DNA from: Desulfatibacillum sp.
Lineage (GTDB): Bacteria; Desulfobacterota; Desulfobacteria; Desulfobacterales; SpSt-501
Reading direction: 5' to 3'
Assembly (NCBI GenBank): GCA_020725555.1
Contig: DYEU01000026.1
Location: forward strand, 1 to 64,000
Length of the DNA: 64,000 nt
Positions 15,484-24,414 of the stretch are shown one piece after another (position 1 is the stretch's first letter; each line of letters opens with the position of its first letter). Both the position numbers and the translations under genes were made by a program. The notes under the pieces are model-generated. The model was not told where the DNA came from and searched no databases. It saw only the letters and a list, made by a program, of their open reading frames with translations.

Positions 15484-17880
15484 CTACAGGTCGATCGTGT
15501 TCGTGCTGGAGAGGACGTTCGAGGCCCCGAGGCCGGCGGCCGGCGGCGGGGCGCCGAGCAGGCGGGCCTCGATCTCCCGGCGCGCCGGCTCGATCCAGCC
15601 GAACACCCGGCGCACGAGGGCCGCCGTCCGCGCGTCGGGGGCTTTCTCGAGGAAGCCTTTCTCCTCGCGGCGGATCTGGTCGAGGAGCAGGAGGTCGGTT
15701 TCGCCGCCGATGCGGCCGATGCCGCGGATCAGGACCGCGAGGTGCTGCAGCAGCCCGGCGTGCAGGGAGAGGGCGGCGGCCCCGCGGTGCACGGCGGCGT
15801 CGGCCTTGCCGTAGAGCGACAGCCCGGTGTGCAGGATCGAGGCGGCCGTGTCGCCCCCGACCAGGGCGAGCAGGATGTGCTCTTCGCGCTCGAGCGCCAG
15901 CAGGAACCGGGCCGGTAGACCGGAAATCCCGGCCGTCGCGGGATCGAGGGCCGCGGCGAGGCTTTTGCGGATCGTCTGCGCCTTGGCGAGGAAGCGGCGC
16001 GATTCGTTCTTCACCCTCCAGAGGGCGTAGGCGACGGCCCGCTCGTCCAGCCCGTCCCGCACCCGGAGGATCTCCTCCGGCGTGAGTTCGATGTCGACGT
16101 TGATCTCCTTGTTGTAGCGCCGCAGGAACTGGATCGCGAGCATGAGGGCGTTGCGGTCCGGGTATTCGACCCGCGCCGGGTCGCCCACGAAATCCGCGAG
16201 CACGATGCGCAGGCCCTGAAGCGGCTGGCGCGTCTCCTTGATCACGAGCTGCAGCGCGTTCAGGAAGGGCAGCCGGTCGGCGCGGCGCGGCATCTCGCGC
16301 AGAAACTCCCACAGGACGGCGAAGACCTTTTTCGGAAAGCGCGCGAGATCGGGCACGCGCTTCTCGAAGAGCGACCGCTGGAAGTTGCCGCGGCCGTCGA
16401 AACAGGAACGGAAGAGGCGCAGAATCGCCTCCATCTCCTCAGGCGGGAGCTCGAAGGCGGCAGCGAGCGCCCCCGCGTCGCGGGCGAGGTAGAGCGGCTC
16501 CCCGTCCCTCCCGGCGCGCAGGCGGCGGCGTGCCGCGGCGCGGTCCTTGGCGAGGTCGACGGCGCGGGCCATCGGTGCCGACACCTTGCCGACCTCCTGC
16601 TCGGCGCCGTCGCGCCAGATTTTCAGGCGCCCGCTGTCCACGGCGAGGTCGCCCAGGGTCTCCGCCGGGAGCCGGTCCAGGTTCTCCTGCAGCCGCTGCA
16701 GCACGCCCTCGAGCAGGGGGGCCGCGGCCGGCCGGGCTTCGAGAACCTGCACGAGGCGGCCGATGTCGCGGAGCCGTTCGCCAAGCCCCCCGAGGTCGAG
16801 CCCCCCGTAATCGCCGCCCAGGAGCCCCTCCGCACCCCGCTGCGCGGCCGCCCGGTGCTCGGCCGGCAGCCGGCCGAAGAAGGCGGCCAGGCCGGCGGCG
16901 ATCTCCGCGGCGGCCGGGGCGGGGGCGGCGGCCGCCTGCGCCGGCGAAGCCTCCGCGGGGGCCGGCGCGGGGGACCCGCGCTCCGCCGGCGGGGCGGGGG
17001 CGGCCGCGGCGTGCGGCGCCGCGCCGGCTTCGGCCCCGGCCGCGGGGGCCCGCTCGCGGCCGACCTCGAGCGGCGGCCGCCGCAGGGCCTCGCGCAGGCG
17101 GCGAAGGGCGAAGATCGCCCGGTAGACGTCGGGCGCCTGCCGCCTGAGCGAGGCCCCCTCCGGCCGCTTGAGCAGCCCGGCCACCCGGGCGACGATCGTC
17201 TTCAAGGCCTCCGGCGCGAGGTCGTTTTCGGCGGCGAGGAGCGTCAGGTTGGGGTCGGGGCGGCCGAGATCGTCGGCCACCGGCAGGACCTGGCGCGGCC
17301 GGCCGTCGCGCACGAAGGGGATCGCCGTTCCCTTCTCCGCGGCCTGGCGGTGGCCGGCGAGGATGCGCACGGCGGCGCGGAGGGAGTCGAGCGCCTCGGG
17401 GGATTCCCCCGGCAGCCGGATCTCCAGCCGATCGAACCCCTCGGCGGCGAGCATTTCCGCCGCCTTGAAGAAGCGGCCTTCCAGGTGCTTCAGGCGGATC
17501 CCCGCGCGGCGGATGAGGGCGGTCACCTGCGCGCCGTCGACGTGGAGCTCGCCCAGGCGCACCTCGAGGTCGGGCCGCGGCCCGCCGGGTCCGGGGGCCG
17601 GTCGCAGGCGGCGGATGCGCAGGATGCCGTCCCCGGAGGGCGCCCGGCCGAGCTCCTGCAGCACGGCGGCGAGCTGGGGGAAGCTGTCCTTCCCGGCCCG
17701 CATCCCCTCCCAGTAGAGGACGTCGCGAAAGCAGGCGTTGAGGAGATAGACGGCCTCGACCAGCCGCATCCGCAGGGCATCCTGCGACTCGGCCGCCCCG
17801 TCCTCGGCGGCGCGGCCGGCCTCCTCCGGCGCAGAAAACCCCTGCAGCTCCTCGAGCAGCCGTGAGGCGAGATCGTCCAT
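15484..17880 (-). CDS. Large protein of unknown function
   Basis: I do not recognise this 798-residue protein. It appears to be cytoplasmic, with no signal peptide or membrane helix. Residues 1-265 are mixed alpha/beta, including ILRIRRLRPAPGPGG and a LYLLNACFRDVLYWEG-like helix. Residues of about 270-335 form a low-complexity Ala/Pro linker. Residues 340-798 are strongly helical and rich in Leu/Arg, with the notable stretch KKVFAVLWEFLREMPRRADR and a final SSTNTIDL. The two-lobe, helical-repeat look suggests a scaffold or regulatory role, but nothing specific. It is encoded 58 bases after dapB on the same strand. Confidence 0.75.
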   Translation of the reverse strand: MDDLASRLLEELQGFSAPEEAGRAAEDGAAESQDALRMRLVEAVYLLNACFRDVLYWEGMRAGKDSFPQLAAVLQELGRAPSGDGILRIRRLRPAPGPGGPRPDLEVRLGELHVDGAQVTALIRRAGIRLKHLEGRFFKAAEMLAAEGFDRLEIRLPGESPEALDSLRAAVRILAGHRQAAEKGTAIPFVRDGRPRQVLPVADDLGRPDPNLTLLAAENDLAPEALKTIVARVAGLLKRPEGASLRRQAPDVYRAIFALRRLREALRRPPLEVGRERAPAAGAEAGAAPHAAAAPAPPAERGSPAPAPAEASPAQAAAAPAPAAAEIAAGLAAFFGRLPAEHRAAAQRGAEGLLGGDYGGLDLGGLGERLRDIGRLVQVLEARPAAAPLLEGVLQRLQENLDRLPAETLGDLAVDSGRLKIWRDGAEQEVGKVSAPMARAVDLAKDRAAARRRLRAGRDGEPLYLARDAGALAAAFELPPEEMEAILRLFRSCFDGRGNFQRSLFEKRVPDLARFPKKVFAVLWEFLREMPRRADRLPFLNALQLVIKETRQPLQGLRIVLADFVGDPARVEYPDRNALMLAIQFLRRYNKEINVDIELTPEEILRVRDGLDERAVAYALWRVKNESRRFLAKAQTIRKSLAAALDPATAGISGLPARFLLALEREEHILLALVGGDTAASILHTGLSLYGKADAAVHRGAAALSLHAGLLQHLAVLIRGIGRIGGETDLLLLDQIRREEKGFLEKAPDARTAALVRRVFGWIEPARREIEARLLGAPPPAAGLGASNVLSSTNTIDL

Positions 17881-17938
17881 CGTTCGGTCCCCCCGGGGGG
17901 AGGCGGCCGACCGGCGGAACGCGCGGCGGCGCCTGCCC

Positions 17939-18808
17939 TCAAGGGGTGTTTTCGGCCGCCGGGGGCGATTTCTTGAGGGGCTTCCCTTCCAGGACGTCGA
18001 TCATGGAAAAGATCCGGCCGCGGGCGCCCTCCCGCAGCCGGTCGCGCAGAAAGACCAGGGCGTCGAGGGTCCCCTGGACGTAGACGTCCCGGCCGTTCAC
18101 GCGGTGGGTGAATTCGAAGCAGACCGTTTCGTCCTCCGAGACCAGGCGGTAGGTGTGCCAGGCATGGCCGCCGAGGTAGGCCTCCGGCACGCCGAGCCGG
18201 GTCCGCTGCTCCTGCGGGTCGCGCACCCGGCGGATCTCCTCCTCGCGGAAGGGGACCCCCAGGCGGTTGAAGACGGCGACGAGGGCCCGCGCCGTGCCCG
18301 AGGTGTCGGCCTTGCCCTGCTGGTGGCTCTCCTCGATCGTCAGGCGGAAGCCGCGGAACAGCCCCGGAAACCGCTCGGCCGCCGCCTCCATCATGGCCTG
18401 GAAGCCGACGATCGGCCGGGCCATGTTGGGCGCGACCACGGCGGCGACGGGGGAGGCGGCGACCAGCGCCTCGAGCGCCCGGCGATCGCCGCCGGTCGTG
18501 CCCATGACGAAGGGCAGGCCGTGGCGGCAGTAAAAGGCGGCGTTCGGCACGACGGCCGCGGGGTGGGTGTAGTCGACGCACAGCACCTCCGGCCAGGCGG
18601 CGCGAATCTCGGCGATCGCGGCCTCGCGCGCCTCGGGCCGCACGAGCCGCACCCGGACCGCGCCGATCGGCTGCTCGGCGGCCGCGATGTCGGGCCCCGT
18701 GAGCGCATAGGGGACGAGCCGGAAGCGGGGGTCCGCGGCCAGGCGCAGGGCGACCTGCGAGGCGATCCGGCCGGGGATCCCGTTCACCATGACGGCGATG
18801 GGCTCCAT
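17939..18808 (-). CDS. dapB: 4-hydroxy-tetrahydrodipicolinate reductase, plant type
   Basis: DapB makes tetrahydrodipicolinate for lysine and diaminopimelate (peptidoglycan) synthesis. The 289-residue protein has the nucleotide-binding MVNGIPGRIASQVA, VDYTHPAAVVPNAAFYCRHG and the substrate-loop IEESHQQGKADTSGTA with Lys and Gly-Thr. The MVNG opening and spacing match the plant-like DapB subfamily (TIGR02130 type) rather than the E. coli one. The start at 18808 lies 11 bases after the MurU-AmgK stop. Confidence 0.9.
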   Translation of the reverse strand: MEPIAVMVNGIPGRIASQVALRLAADPRFRLVPYALTGPDIAAAEQPIGAVRVRLVRPEAREAAIAEIRAAWPEVLCVDYTHPAAVVPNAAFYCRHGLPFVMGTTGGDRRALEALVAASPVAAVVAPNMARPIVGFQAMMEAAAERFPGLFRGFRLTIEESHQQGKADTSGTARALVAVFNRLGVPFREEEIRRVRDPQEQRTRLGVPEAYLGGHAWHTYRLVSEDETVCFEFTHRVNGRDVYVQGTLDALVFLRDRLREGARGRIFSMIDVLEGKPLKKSPPAAENTP

Positions 18809-18819
18809 CGGGCACCTCC

Positions 18820-20556
18820 TCAGGGGCCGCCGGCCAAGCCGGCGGCGGGATGGCGGGGCCCCGGCGGGACCCCGGAACGGAGGCGTTCCGCCGCGCGGGC
18901 GACGGTCGCCTCGAGATGCGGGAAGGCCGCGGGGGAGCGCTCCGCGAGGAGCGCCGCGAGCCCCCGCAGGGCGGGTTCGATATAGCGGGCGAAGGCGGCC
19001 TTGCCTTTCGCCGTGGCCAGAAAGGCGAAGGCCCCGAGCATCTGCAGGCTGCGCGCGACGGCGCAGGCGGAGTACCCGCGGCGGAAGGCCCTGGGGTCGA
19101 CCGGCCGCCGGGCGGCGAGGCGCTCCAGGGCGTAGGCGAGCAGGGCCTCCCGCTCCGCGGGGCCGAGCCCCACGTAGGGGTCGAGCAGGAGCGAGGCGAG
19201 ATCGTAGGCGAAGGGGCCGATCCGCGCCCCCTGGAAGTCGATCAGGCGGCAGCGGCCGCCCCGGAGGAGGATGTTCCGCGACTGGAAGTCGCGGTGCATC
19301 AGCCCGGCGGGCTCGGCGCCGGCGGCGAGGTCGGCCAACCGCGCGAAATCGGAGGCGAGCGCGCCGCGATCGAAGGGGAGCCCCGCGAAGCCTTCGAGGA
19401 AGGCCTCGCCGAAGTAGCGGCACTCGCGCTCGAGGACGAGGGCCCGGTCGTAGCGCGGGGTCTGCCAGCACCAGGCGGGGTCGAAGCCCTCGATGCCGCG
19501 CTGCGAGAAGTCGACCAGCGTGTCGATCGCCTCGCGGTAGAGCGCAAGCCGCTCCGCCGGCCCCGCCGCGCCGCGGGCCGCCTCCTGCAGGTGCAGGTCG
19601 CCCAGGTCCTCGACCCAGACCAGCCCCGCGAACGGCTCCGCGAAATGGATGCGCGGCACGGGCAGCCCTTGCGCCGCCAGGTGGCGGCCGATGCGCACAA
19701 AGGCCTCCGCCTCGCTCACCCCGCCCCCCGGGGGGCTCAGGCCGTGGTCGGCGAGGACGAGCGTGCGGGGGGTGTCCCCCACGCGGTACCACCGGCGATC
19801 GGAGCCGTCGCCCGCGAGGGGGGTCCAGGAGACCCCCGGCGGCGGCTCCCCCCCGAAGGCGTCCCGCCAGGCCTCGGCGAGCGATTCCCGACGGCAGATC
19901 TCGCGGTAGCGCGGGACCGTGCCCGCGTCGGCCCAGTCCGCGGCCGGGGCGACCCAGGCGGCGAGGCGCCGGCCGCGGGCGATCATCTCCCGGAAGGCGT
20001 CGATGCTGTGGGCGAACCCCTCGGCCGGGAGGAAGTCGAGGACGGCGGGTTCGAGGACCTGGACGCCGCTGAAGGCGAGCGCACCGGGCGCCCCGGGGGC
20101 GTCGAAGCCGCGGATGTGCCCTGTGGCGTCGACCTCCACCCGGTTGCATTCGGGGGCGTCGATCAGCACGAGCGTCGCGTCCGGCCGCGAGCGGCGGTGG
20201 GTTTCCCAGATGCGGCGCAAGGGGAAGCGGTGGACGACGTCGGCGTTGATCACGAAGAAGGGGCGCCCGTCCCAGAAATCGCGCAGGTTGGCGATCGCCC
20301 CGCCCGTCCCCCGCAGCACCGGCTCCCGCCGCACCAGCACGGGGATCCCCCAGGAGCGCGAGCGCACGAAGGCCTCGATCGCCTCCGCCCGGTGGTGGGC
20401 GTTCACGGCCACCGCCTCGCAGCCGGCCTGCGCGAGCGCGGTGAGCTGCCGCTCGAGGAGGGGGCGGCCCGCGACGGGGAAGAGGGCCTTGGGCAGCGCC
20501 TCCGAGTAGGGCCGGAGCCGGGTCCCGTGGCCCGCGGCGAGGACCAGGGCCTTCAT
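18820..20556 (-). CDS. Bifunctional MurU-AmgK: MurNAc-1-P uridylyltransferase fused to anomeric MurNAc/GlcNAc kinase
   Basis: Residues 1-222 are a sugar-1-phosphate nucleotidyltransferase (LAAGHGTRLRPYSEALPKAL, VINADVV), MurU-like. Residues 240-578 are an aminoglycoside-phosphotransferase-fold kinase with the catalytic HRDFQSRN (421-428) and metal-binding LIDFQGARIGPFAYDLASLL (438-457), closely resembling AmgK. Separate AmgK and MurU in Pseudomonas turn recycled MurNAc into MurNAc-1-P and then UDP-MurNAc, bypassing MurA and giving intrinsic fosfomycin tolerance. The fusion would do both steps. The ATG at 20556 overlaps the plsB stop; upstream reading of this frame is antisense-like and was discarded. 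Exact sugar specificity is inferred. Confidence 0.85.
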   Translation of the reverse strand: MKALVLAAGHGTRLRPYSEALPKALFPVAGRPLLERQLTALAQAGCEAVAVNAHHRAEAIEAFVRSRSWGIPVLVRREPVLRGTGGAIANLRDFWDGRPFFVINADVVHRFPLRRIWETHRRSRPDATLVLIDAPECNRVEVDATGHIRGFDAPGAPGALAFSGVQVLEPAVLDFLPAEGFAHSIDAFREMIARGRRLAAWVAPAADWADAGTVPRYREICRRESLAEAWRDAFGGEPPPGVSWTPLAGDGSDRRWYRVGDTPRTLVLADHGLSPPGGGVSEAEAFVRIGRHLAAQGLPVPRIHFAEPFAGLVWVEDLGDLHLQEAARGAAGPAERLALYREAIDTLVDFSQRGIEGFDPAWCWQTPRYDRALVLERECRYFGEAFLEGFAGLPFDRGALASDFARLADLAAGAEPAGLMHRDFQSRNILLRGGRCRLIDFQGARIGPFAYDLASLLLDPYVGLGPAEREALLAYALERLAARRPVDPRAFRRGYSACAVARSLQMLGAFAFLATAKGKAAFARYIEPALRGLAALLAERSPAAFPHLEATVARAAERLRSGVPPGPRHPAAGLAGGP

Positions 20557-23195
20557 CCGCCCTCCCGCAGCGCCCGCAGCGCGCGCTCGATCGACGCCGC
20601 GCAGCCGTGGAGCCACGCCTCCCGGTCGGCCTCGCGCGCGGCGCGCGCCGCAAACCAGGCGGCGGCGTTCTCGAGGCTCACGCGCGAGAGCGCCTCCGGC
20701 AGGTCGATCACGCGGTCGTTGAGCAGCGTGCGGCCGAGGGCCACGAGCGCGCGGGCCCGCTCGCGGCCGCGTTCCTCGAAAGCGCACGGGTCGTGGAGCA
20801 TCCCGGCGAGGGCGACGCGGTAGGCCTCCAGGGCGCTCTTCAGAAACAGGGCGAAGCGGCGCAGCGTGCGGTAGCCGGCCGCGGTGAGGTTGAAGGTGTC
20901 GGCGAGGCTCGGGTGGGGGACCAGGGCGGCGCGGCGCACGAAAAACCCGAGGCTTTCGGCGACGAGCTCCTCCTCGGGCCGCTCGGGGTCGCCGACGAAC
21001 TCGAGCTCGAGCAGCTCGCGCAGGAAGGCCGTCTCCGCGGGAAGCCCCTCGGCCGAGAACTGGAAGGCGTCCTGCGCGAGGATCGCCAGCGCCGTGTACG
21101 CGGCGGGGAGGAAGAAATGGACGCAGGTGTTCTTGTAGTACTCGAGCCGGGGACGGCGCATCGGCCGCAACAGGTAGCCTTCCCCGGAGCCTTCCTCGCC
21201 GGGGACGGCGGCCCCGCGGGGCTCGAGGATGCGCCGCTGGACGTAGTCCCCGAAGGCCTCGAACACGGCCCGGCGGGGGTCGGTGAGCAGCGTGTCGGCG
21301 AGCCGCACCCCCCGTTCCTCGAGGTAGGCGAGGTACTCCTCGACCCCGTGCCGGACCTCCTCGCGCGTGAAGCGTTCCCGGCCGGCGTGGAGCAGCGCCG
21401 CCGCCACCAGCGCGTGGGCGGTCACCACGCCGGCGCGGTTGATCTCCTCGGCGACCCGCCGGGCGGTCCGCCGCACGAAGTCCCGGAAGGCCTCGGGCTC
21501 CATGGCCGCAAGCGGGGTGCCTTCCCGGTTTTCGAGCTCGCGCAGCGACACGGGCGTGCCGAACTGGACGTAGACGTCGCCGTGCCGGCGCTTGAGCGCC
21601 TTGCGGGCCCGCAGCAGCTCGCCGAGCGACTCCGGGCGTTTCTGGCCGCCTTCGATTTCGTGCAGGTAGGAGGACTCCTCGGGGACGCGGTCGTAGCCGA
21701 TCGCCACCGGCGCGAGGATCAAGTCCTCGCAGGCGCCGTCGCGGTAGGCGGAGAGCAGCATGGCGAGCAGCCCCAGCCGCGGCACGAGCATCTTGCCCGT
21801 GCGGCTGCGGCCGCCCTCGATGAACTGCTCGATGCAGTAGCCCGCTTCCAGGACGGTGTGGAGGTACTCGGCGAAGACCCGGGCGTAGAGCGGCGCCCCC
21901 CGGAAGGTGCGCCGGATGAAAAACGCGCCGCCGCGGCGGAAGAGGGGGCCGAGCGGCCAGAAGGAAAGGTTTTTGCCGGCGGCGACGAGCGGGCAGGTGA
22001 GGTCGTGGTGGTAGACCACGTAGGAGAGGAGCAGGTAGTCGGCGTGGCTGCGGTGGGCGGGCAGGTAGACGACCGGGCCGCGCACGGCGAGCCGCTTGAC
22101 GGCCTCGAGCCCCTCGCGGTTGACGCGGATCCCCGCGAAGAGCGAGCGCAGGATCCAGCCGTCGATCCCCGAGTAGAACCGGATCCACCCGGGCCGCTGG
22201 TCGGCCGCGATCTCGTCGAGGAAGGCCTCGGCGGCGCGGCGCGCCTCGTCCCAGGAGAGGCCCCGGGCGGCGGCGTGCTCGCGCAGGAATTCCTGGAAGC
22301 GCCGCCGGTTGAGGACCCGTTCCCGGATCTCCTCGCGCGACACCGGCACCGGCCCGGTGATGCTGCGGCGGTGGCGCCGGACGAGGTCGAGGATCTCCCC
22401 GGCCAGGAGGGCGGCCTGGAAGGCGGGCGGCCGCCCGGCCAGGTCGGGGCGGGCGAGGAACGCGCTAAGATCGATGGGCGAGGAGACCTCGACGAAGGCG
22501 CGGCCGGGGTGGTGAAAGAGGCCGTAGAGGAGCCGCAGGGGGCCGGGGCGGTCCTCGGGGCCGAAGAGGAGGTCCACCCACCGCAGCCGGCCGGGCGGGG
22601 GCGACTTGCTGAAGAAGACGATCTGCGGGACGAGCAGCACGGGGCGGCCGGTGCGGCGGTGAAAGGCGATCAGGCCGGCGAGCGCGTCGGGGGCCTCCCG
22701 GCCGCGGCGCAGGCGAAGGCGCCGCCGCGGGGGCGCGAGCGCGGCGAAGGCGGCGCGGGCCTCGCCAAGGGGAGCATCCCCTCCGTCTCCGGCCGCCTCC
22801 TCCCCGCCCGCGGCGTTCTGCGGACCCGCCGGGGGCGGGGTGCGGATGCCGACCGCCCACCCGGCCAGGCCGGCCCCGCAGCCCAGGAGGGCGCGGGGGG
22901 CGGGCAGCCCGAGCGCGGCGTAGCGGGTGCAGGCGAAGAGCAGGGAAAAGAGGCTCCCGGCCGGGTCCACGTAGATCACCAGAGCCTCGCCGGGGAGGTC
23001 CCGCAGCCGGGCCTGCTGGCTTTCCTCGAAGCGCACCCCGGAGAAGAACAGCCGCAGGGCGAGGGCCGTGAACCGGCCGAAGCGCTCGGGGATCGCATGC
23101 AGGCAGAGGTCTTCCGGGCGGCCGCCCGGACGCGCGGGCCGCCTTCGCAGGCGTTGCCGCCGAAGCGGCGGCAGGGGCGGGGACTCGGCGTTCAT
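20553..23195 (-). CDS. plsB: Glycerol-3-phosphate 1-O-acyltransferase PlsB
   Basis: PlsB performs the first acylation in membrane phospholipid synthesis. The 880-residue protein is slightly longer than E. coli PlsB (about 807). It contains the HX4D catalytic motif HRSHAD (381-386), FIEGGRSRTGKM (about 454-465), and the PlsB-like substrate-binding blocks VAIGYDRVPEESSYLHEI and VYVQFGTPVSLRE. The N-terminal 200 residues are Arg/Pro-rich and poorly conserved. It is the first gene of the minus-strand block and overlaps the MurU-AmgK start by 4 bases. Confidence 0.92.
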   Translation of the reverse strand: MNAESPPLPPLRRQRLRRRPARPGGRPEDLCLHAIPERFGRFTALALRLFFSGVRFEESQQARLRDLPGEALVIYVDPAGSLFSLLFACTRYAALGLPAPRALLGCGAGLAGWAVGIRTPPPAGPQNAAGGEEAAGDGGDAPLGEARAAFAALAPPRRRLRLRRGREAPDALAGLIAFHRRTGRPVLLVPQIVFFSKSPPPGRLRWVDLLFGPEDRPGPLRLLYGLFHHPGRAFVEVSSPIDLSAFLARPDLAGRPPAFQAALLAGEILDLVRRHRRSITGPVPVSREEIRERVLNRRRFQEFLREHAAARGLSWDEARRAAEAFLDEIAADQRPGWIRFYSGIDGWILRSLFAGIRVNREGLEAVKRLAVRGPVVYLPAHRSHADYLLLSYVVYHHDLTCPLVAAGKNLSFWPLGPLFRRGGAFFIRRTFRGAPLYARVFAEYLHTVLEAGYCIEQFIEGGRSRTGKMLVPRLGLLAMLLSAYRDGACEDLILAPVAIGYDRVPEESSYLHEIEGGQKRPESLGELLRARKALKRRHGDVYVQFGTPVSLRELENREGTPLAAMEPEAFRDFVRRTARRVAEEINRAGVVTAHALVAAALLHAGRERFTREEVRHGVEEYLAYLEERGVRLADTLLTDPRRAVFEAFGDYVQRRILEPRGAAVPGEEGSGEGYLLRPMRRPRLEYYKNTCVHFFLPAAYTALAILAQDAFQFSAEGLPAETAFLRELLELEFVGDPERPEEELVAESLGFFVRRAALVPHPSLADTFNLTAAGYRTLRRFALFLKSALEAYRVALAGMLHDPCAFEERGRERARALVALGRTLLNDRVIDLPEALSRVSLENAAAWFAARAAREADREAWLHGCAASIERALRALREGG

Positions 23196-23246
23196 GCGGA
23201 GGCCACCGGGGATCGGCGCAGCGGGCCGGGGTTTTGGGTTGCCGGC

Positions 23247-23275
23247 ACGGTAGCAAAAGCGGCGCCGGTTTTCAA
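23247..23275 (-). promoter_or_regulatory. Candidate plsB promoter
   Basis: TTGAAA (23270-23275), 17-base spacer, TACCGT (23247-23252) on the minus strand, about 50 bases before the plsB ATG. The -10 match is weak, so this is tentative. Confidence 0.35.
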
Positions 23276-23281
23276 ACCGGC

Positions 23282-23310
23282 TTGTAAGGGGGCACCCGAT
23301 ATGCTATTCT
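23282..23310 (+). promoter_or_regulatory. Candidate promoter for the small membrane protein gene
   Basis: TTGTAA (23282-23287), 17-base spacer, TATTCT (23305-23310). It would give a leader of about 95 bases, followed by a strong GAAAGGAGGA ribosome site before the ATG at 23413. Confidence 0.5.
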
Positions 23311-23412
23311 TGAGCGTTATCAACGCAACCGATCGATCCGGCGCCGGTTTGCGCCCGGAAGCCCGGTTTCAGAAGAAACGCATCAGCTGCAGGAAAGGAG
23401 GATCGGCGATTT

Positions 23413-23703
23413 ATGAAGACTTTGATCGGCGGAGCGGTGGCGGCGGCCCTGGGGCTCATCGGCATCGGCATCTGGTGGCAGGATCTGCTGACGGTGTTGA
23501 AGGGCAGCATCCCCGCGATGCTGCTTCTGGGAGGGGGGCTGGCCATCTATCTGGGATTCGACGAGATGAAAGACACCTGGAAGAAGGACGAGACCCCGCC
23601 TTCCTCGGTCCCCGCGGATGAGCTCGAAAAATACAAGAGCGAGGTGGCCGAGCTGAAAAAGGAGCTGGAGACGCTCAAGAGCGAACGCAAGAGCGAATCC
23701 TGA
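23413..23703 (+). CDS. Small membrane/coiled-coil protein, unknown function
   Basis: The 96-residue protein has two predicted membrane helices (about residues 4-22 and 33-50), a short charged loop, then a heptad-rich coiled coil at about residues 68-93 (ELEKYKSEVAELKKELETLK). No known family is recognised. It is a single-gene unit with its own promoter and ribosome site, flanked by convergent or divergent neighbours. Coding looks real from the sharp ribosome site and sensible hydropathy. Confidence 0.7.
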   Translation: MKTLIGGAVAAALGLIGIGIWWQDLLTVLKGSIPAMLLLGGGLAIYLGFDEMKDTWKKDETPPSSVPADELEKYKSEVAELKKELETLKSERKSES

Positions 23704-23721
23704 AGCGATCCCCCGGACTCC

Positions 23722-23743
23722 GGCGGCCCGCCCCGGGGCCGCC
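23722..23743. terminator. GC-rich hairpin between convergent genes
   Basis: An 8-bp stem GGCGGCCC/GGGCCGCC with a 6-base loop between the small membrane protein gene and rnhA. It lacks a good T-run, so terminator function is tentative. Confidence 0.4.
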
Positions 23744-23749
23744 GGGGGC

Positions 23750-24406
23750 TCAGCCCGTTTTCCTCTCCCGGATCGCCCGCACGGCGAGGCGATCGGCGAG
23801 CTCGTTTTCGGCAACACCGCGGTGGCCGGGGACCTTGACCAGCGTAAGCCTCGGGAACGCCTGCATTTCCTTGCGGATGGCCGCGATCAGCGCGCGGTTC
23901 TTTTCCGCCTTCCAGCCGAGCGTCAGCACCCCGTAGGCGTAGTGGCTGTCGGTGTAGAGCACGACCGGCCGGCTCTTGTCGCGCACCGCGGCCAGCCCGG
24001 TGCGGATGGCGGTCAACTCGGCGATGTTGTTGGTCGCCTCGCCGATGTAGGCCGAGATCTCGCGCCGCCGCCCGCCGCAGACGAGCACCACCCCGATGCC
24101 GGCCGGGCCGGGGTTCCCGGAGCAGGCGCCGTCGGTGTAGATGTGGATCGCCTCCGGCTCGGACGCCTCCGCCTCCCCCCCGGCGGCCGGGGCGGGGGGC
24201 GGCCCCGCGAGCGGCTGCAGCCGCTCGGCCGGCACGCGGTAGTCCCGCGGGTCCTCGAGGCGGTAGCGGATGCGCACCCGGCCGCCGCGGGCGAGCGGCC
24301 GCCCATCCGGGTGCGTCTCGGCCCAGACCTTGCATTTTCCGAACCCCATCCGGCTCCAGGTGCTCCCCCAGGCCGGGACGCATTCGGGGCGGCTGTCGCG
24401 GGCCAT
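23750..24406 (-). CDS. rnhA: Ribonuclease HI with N-terminal RNA/DNA-hybrid-binding-like extension
   Basis: The RNase H domain occupies about residues 80-218, with acidic catalytic residues in IYTDGACSGNPG (Asp), NNIAELTAI (Glu), VVLYTDSHYAYGVL (Asp) and the C-terminal GVAENELADRLA (Asp). It removes RNA from RNA/DNA hybrids. The first 75 residues include GFGKCKVWAETHPDG and may form a small extra domain; this part is not recognised with confidence. Length is 218 residues against about 155 for the minimal enzyme. It lies 8 bases after namZ, which is transcribed first. Confidence 0.93.
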   Translation of the reverse strand: MARDSRPECVPAWGSTWSRMGFGKCKVWAETHPDGRPLARGGRVRIRYRLEDPRDYRVPAERLQPLAGPPPAPAAGGEAEASEPEAIHIYTDGACSGNPGPAGIGVVLVCGGRRREISAYIGEATNNIAELTAIRTGLAAVRDKSRPVVLYTDSHYAYGVLTLGWKAEKNRALIAAIRKEMQAFPRLTLVKVPGHRGVAENELADRLAVRAIRERKTG

Positions 24407-24414
24407 CGTCCCCC

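Noticed and set aside
20557-22188. Upstream extension of the MurU-AmgK reading frame through plsB
   Set aside because: The extension is Arg/Pro/Ala-rich, out of frame with plsB and resembles no protein. The MKALVLAAGHGTR start at 20556 is the conserved N-terminus.
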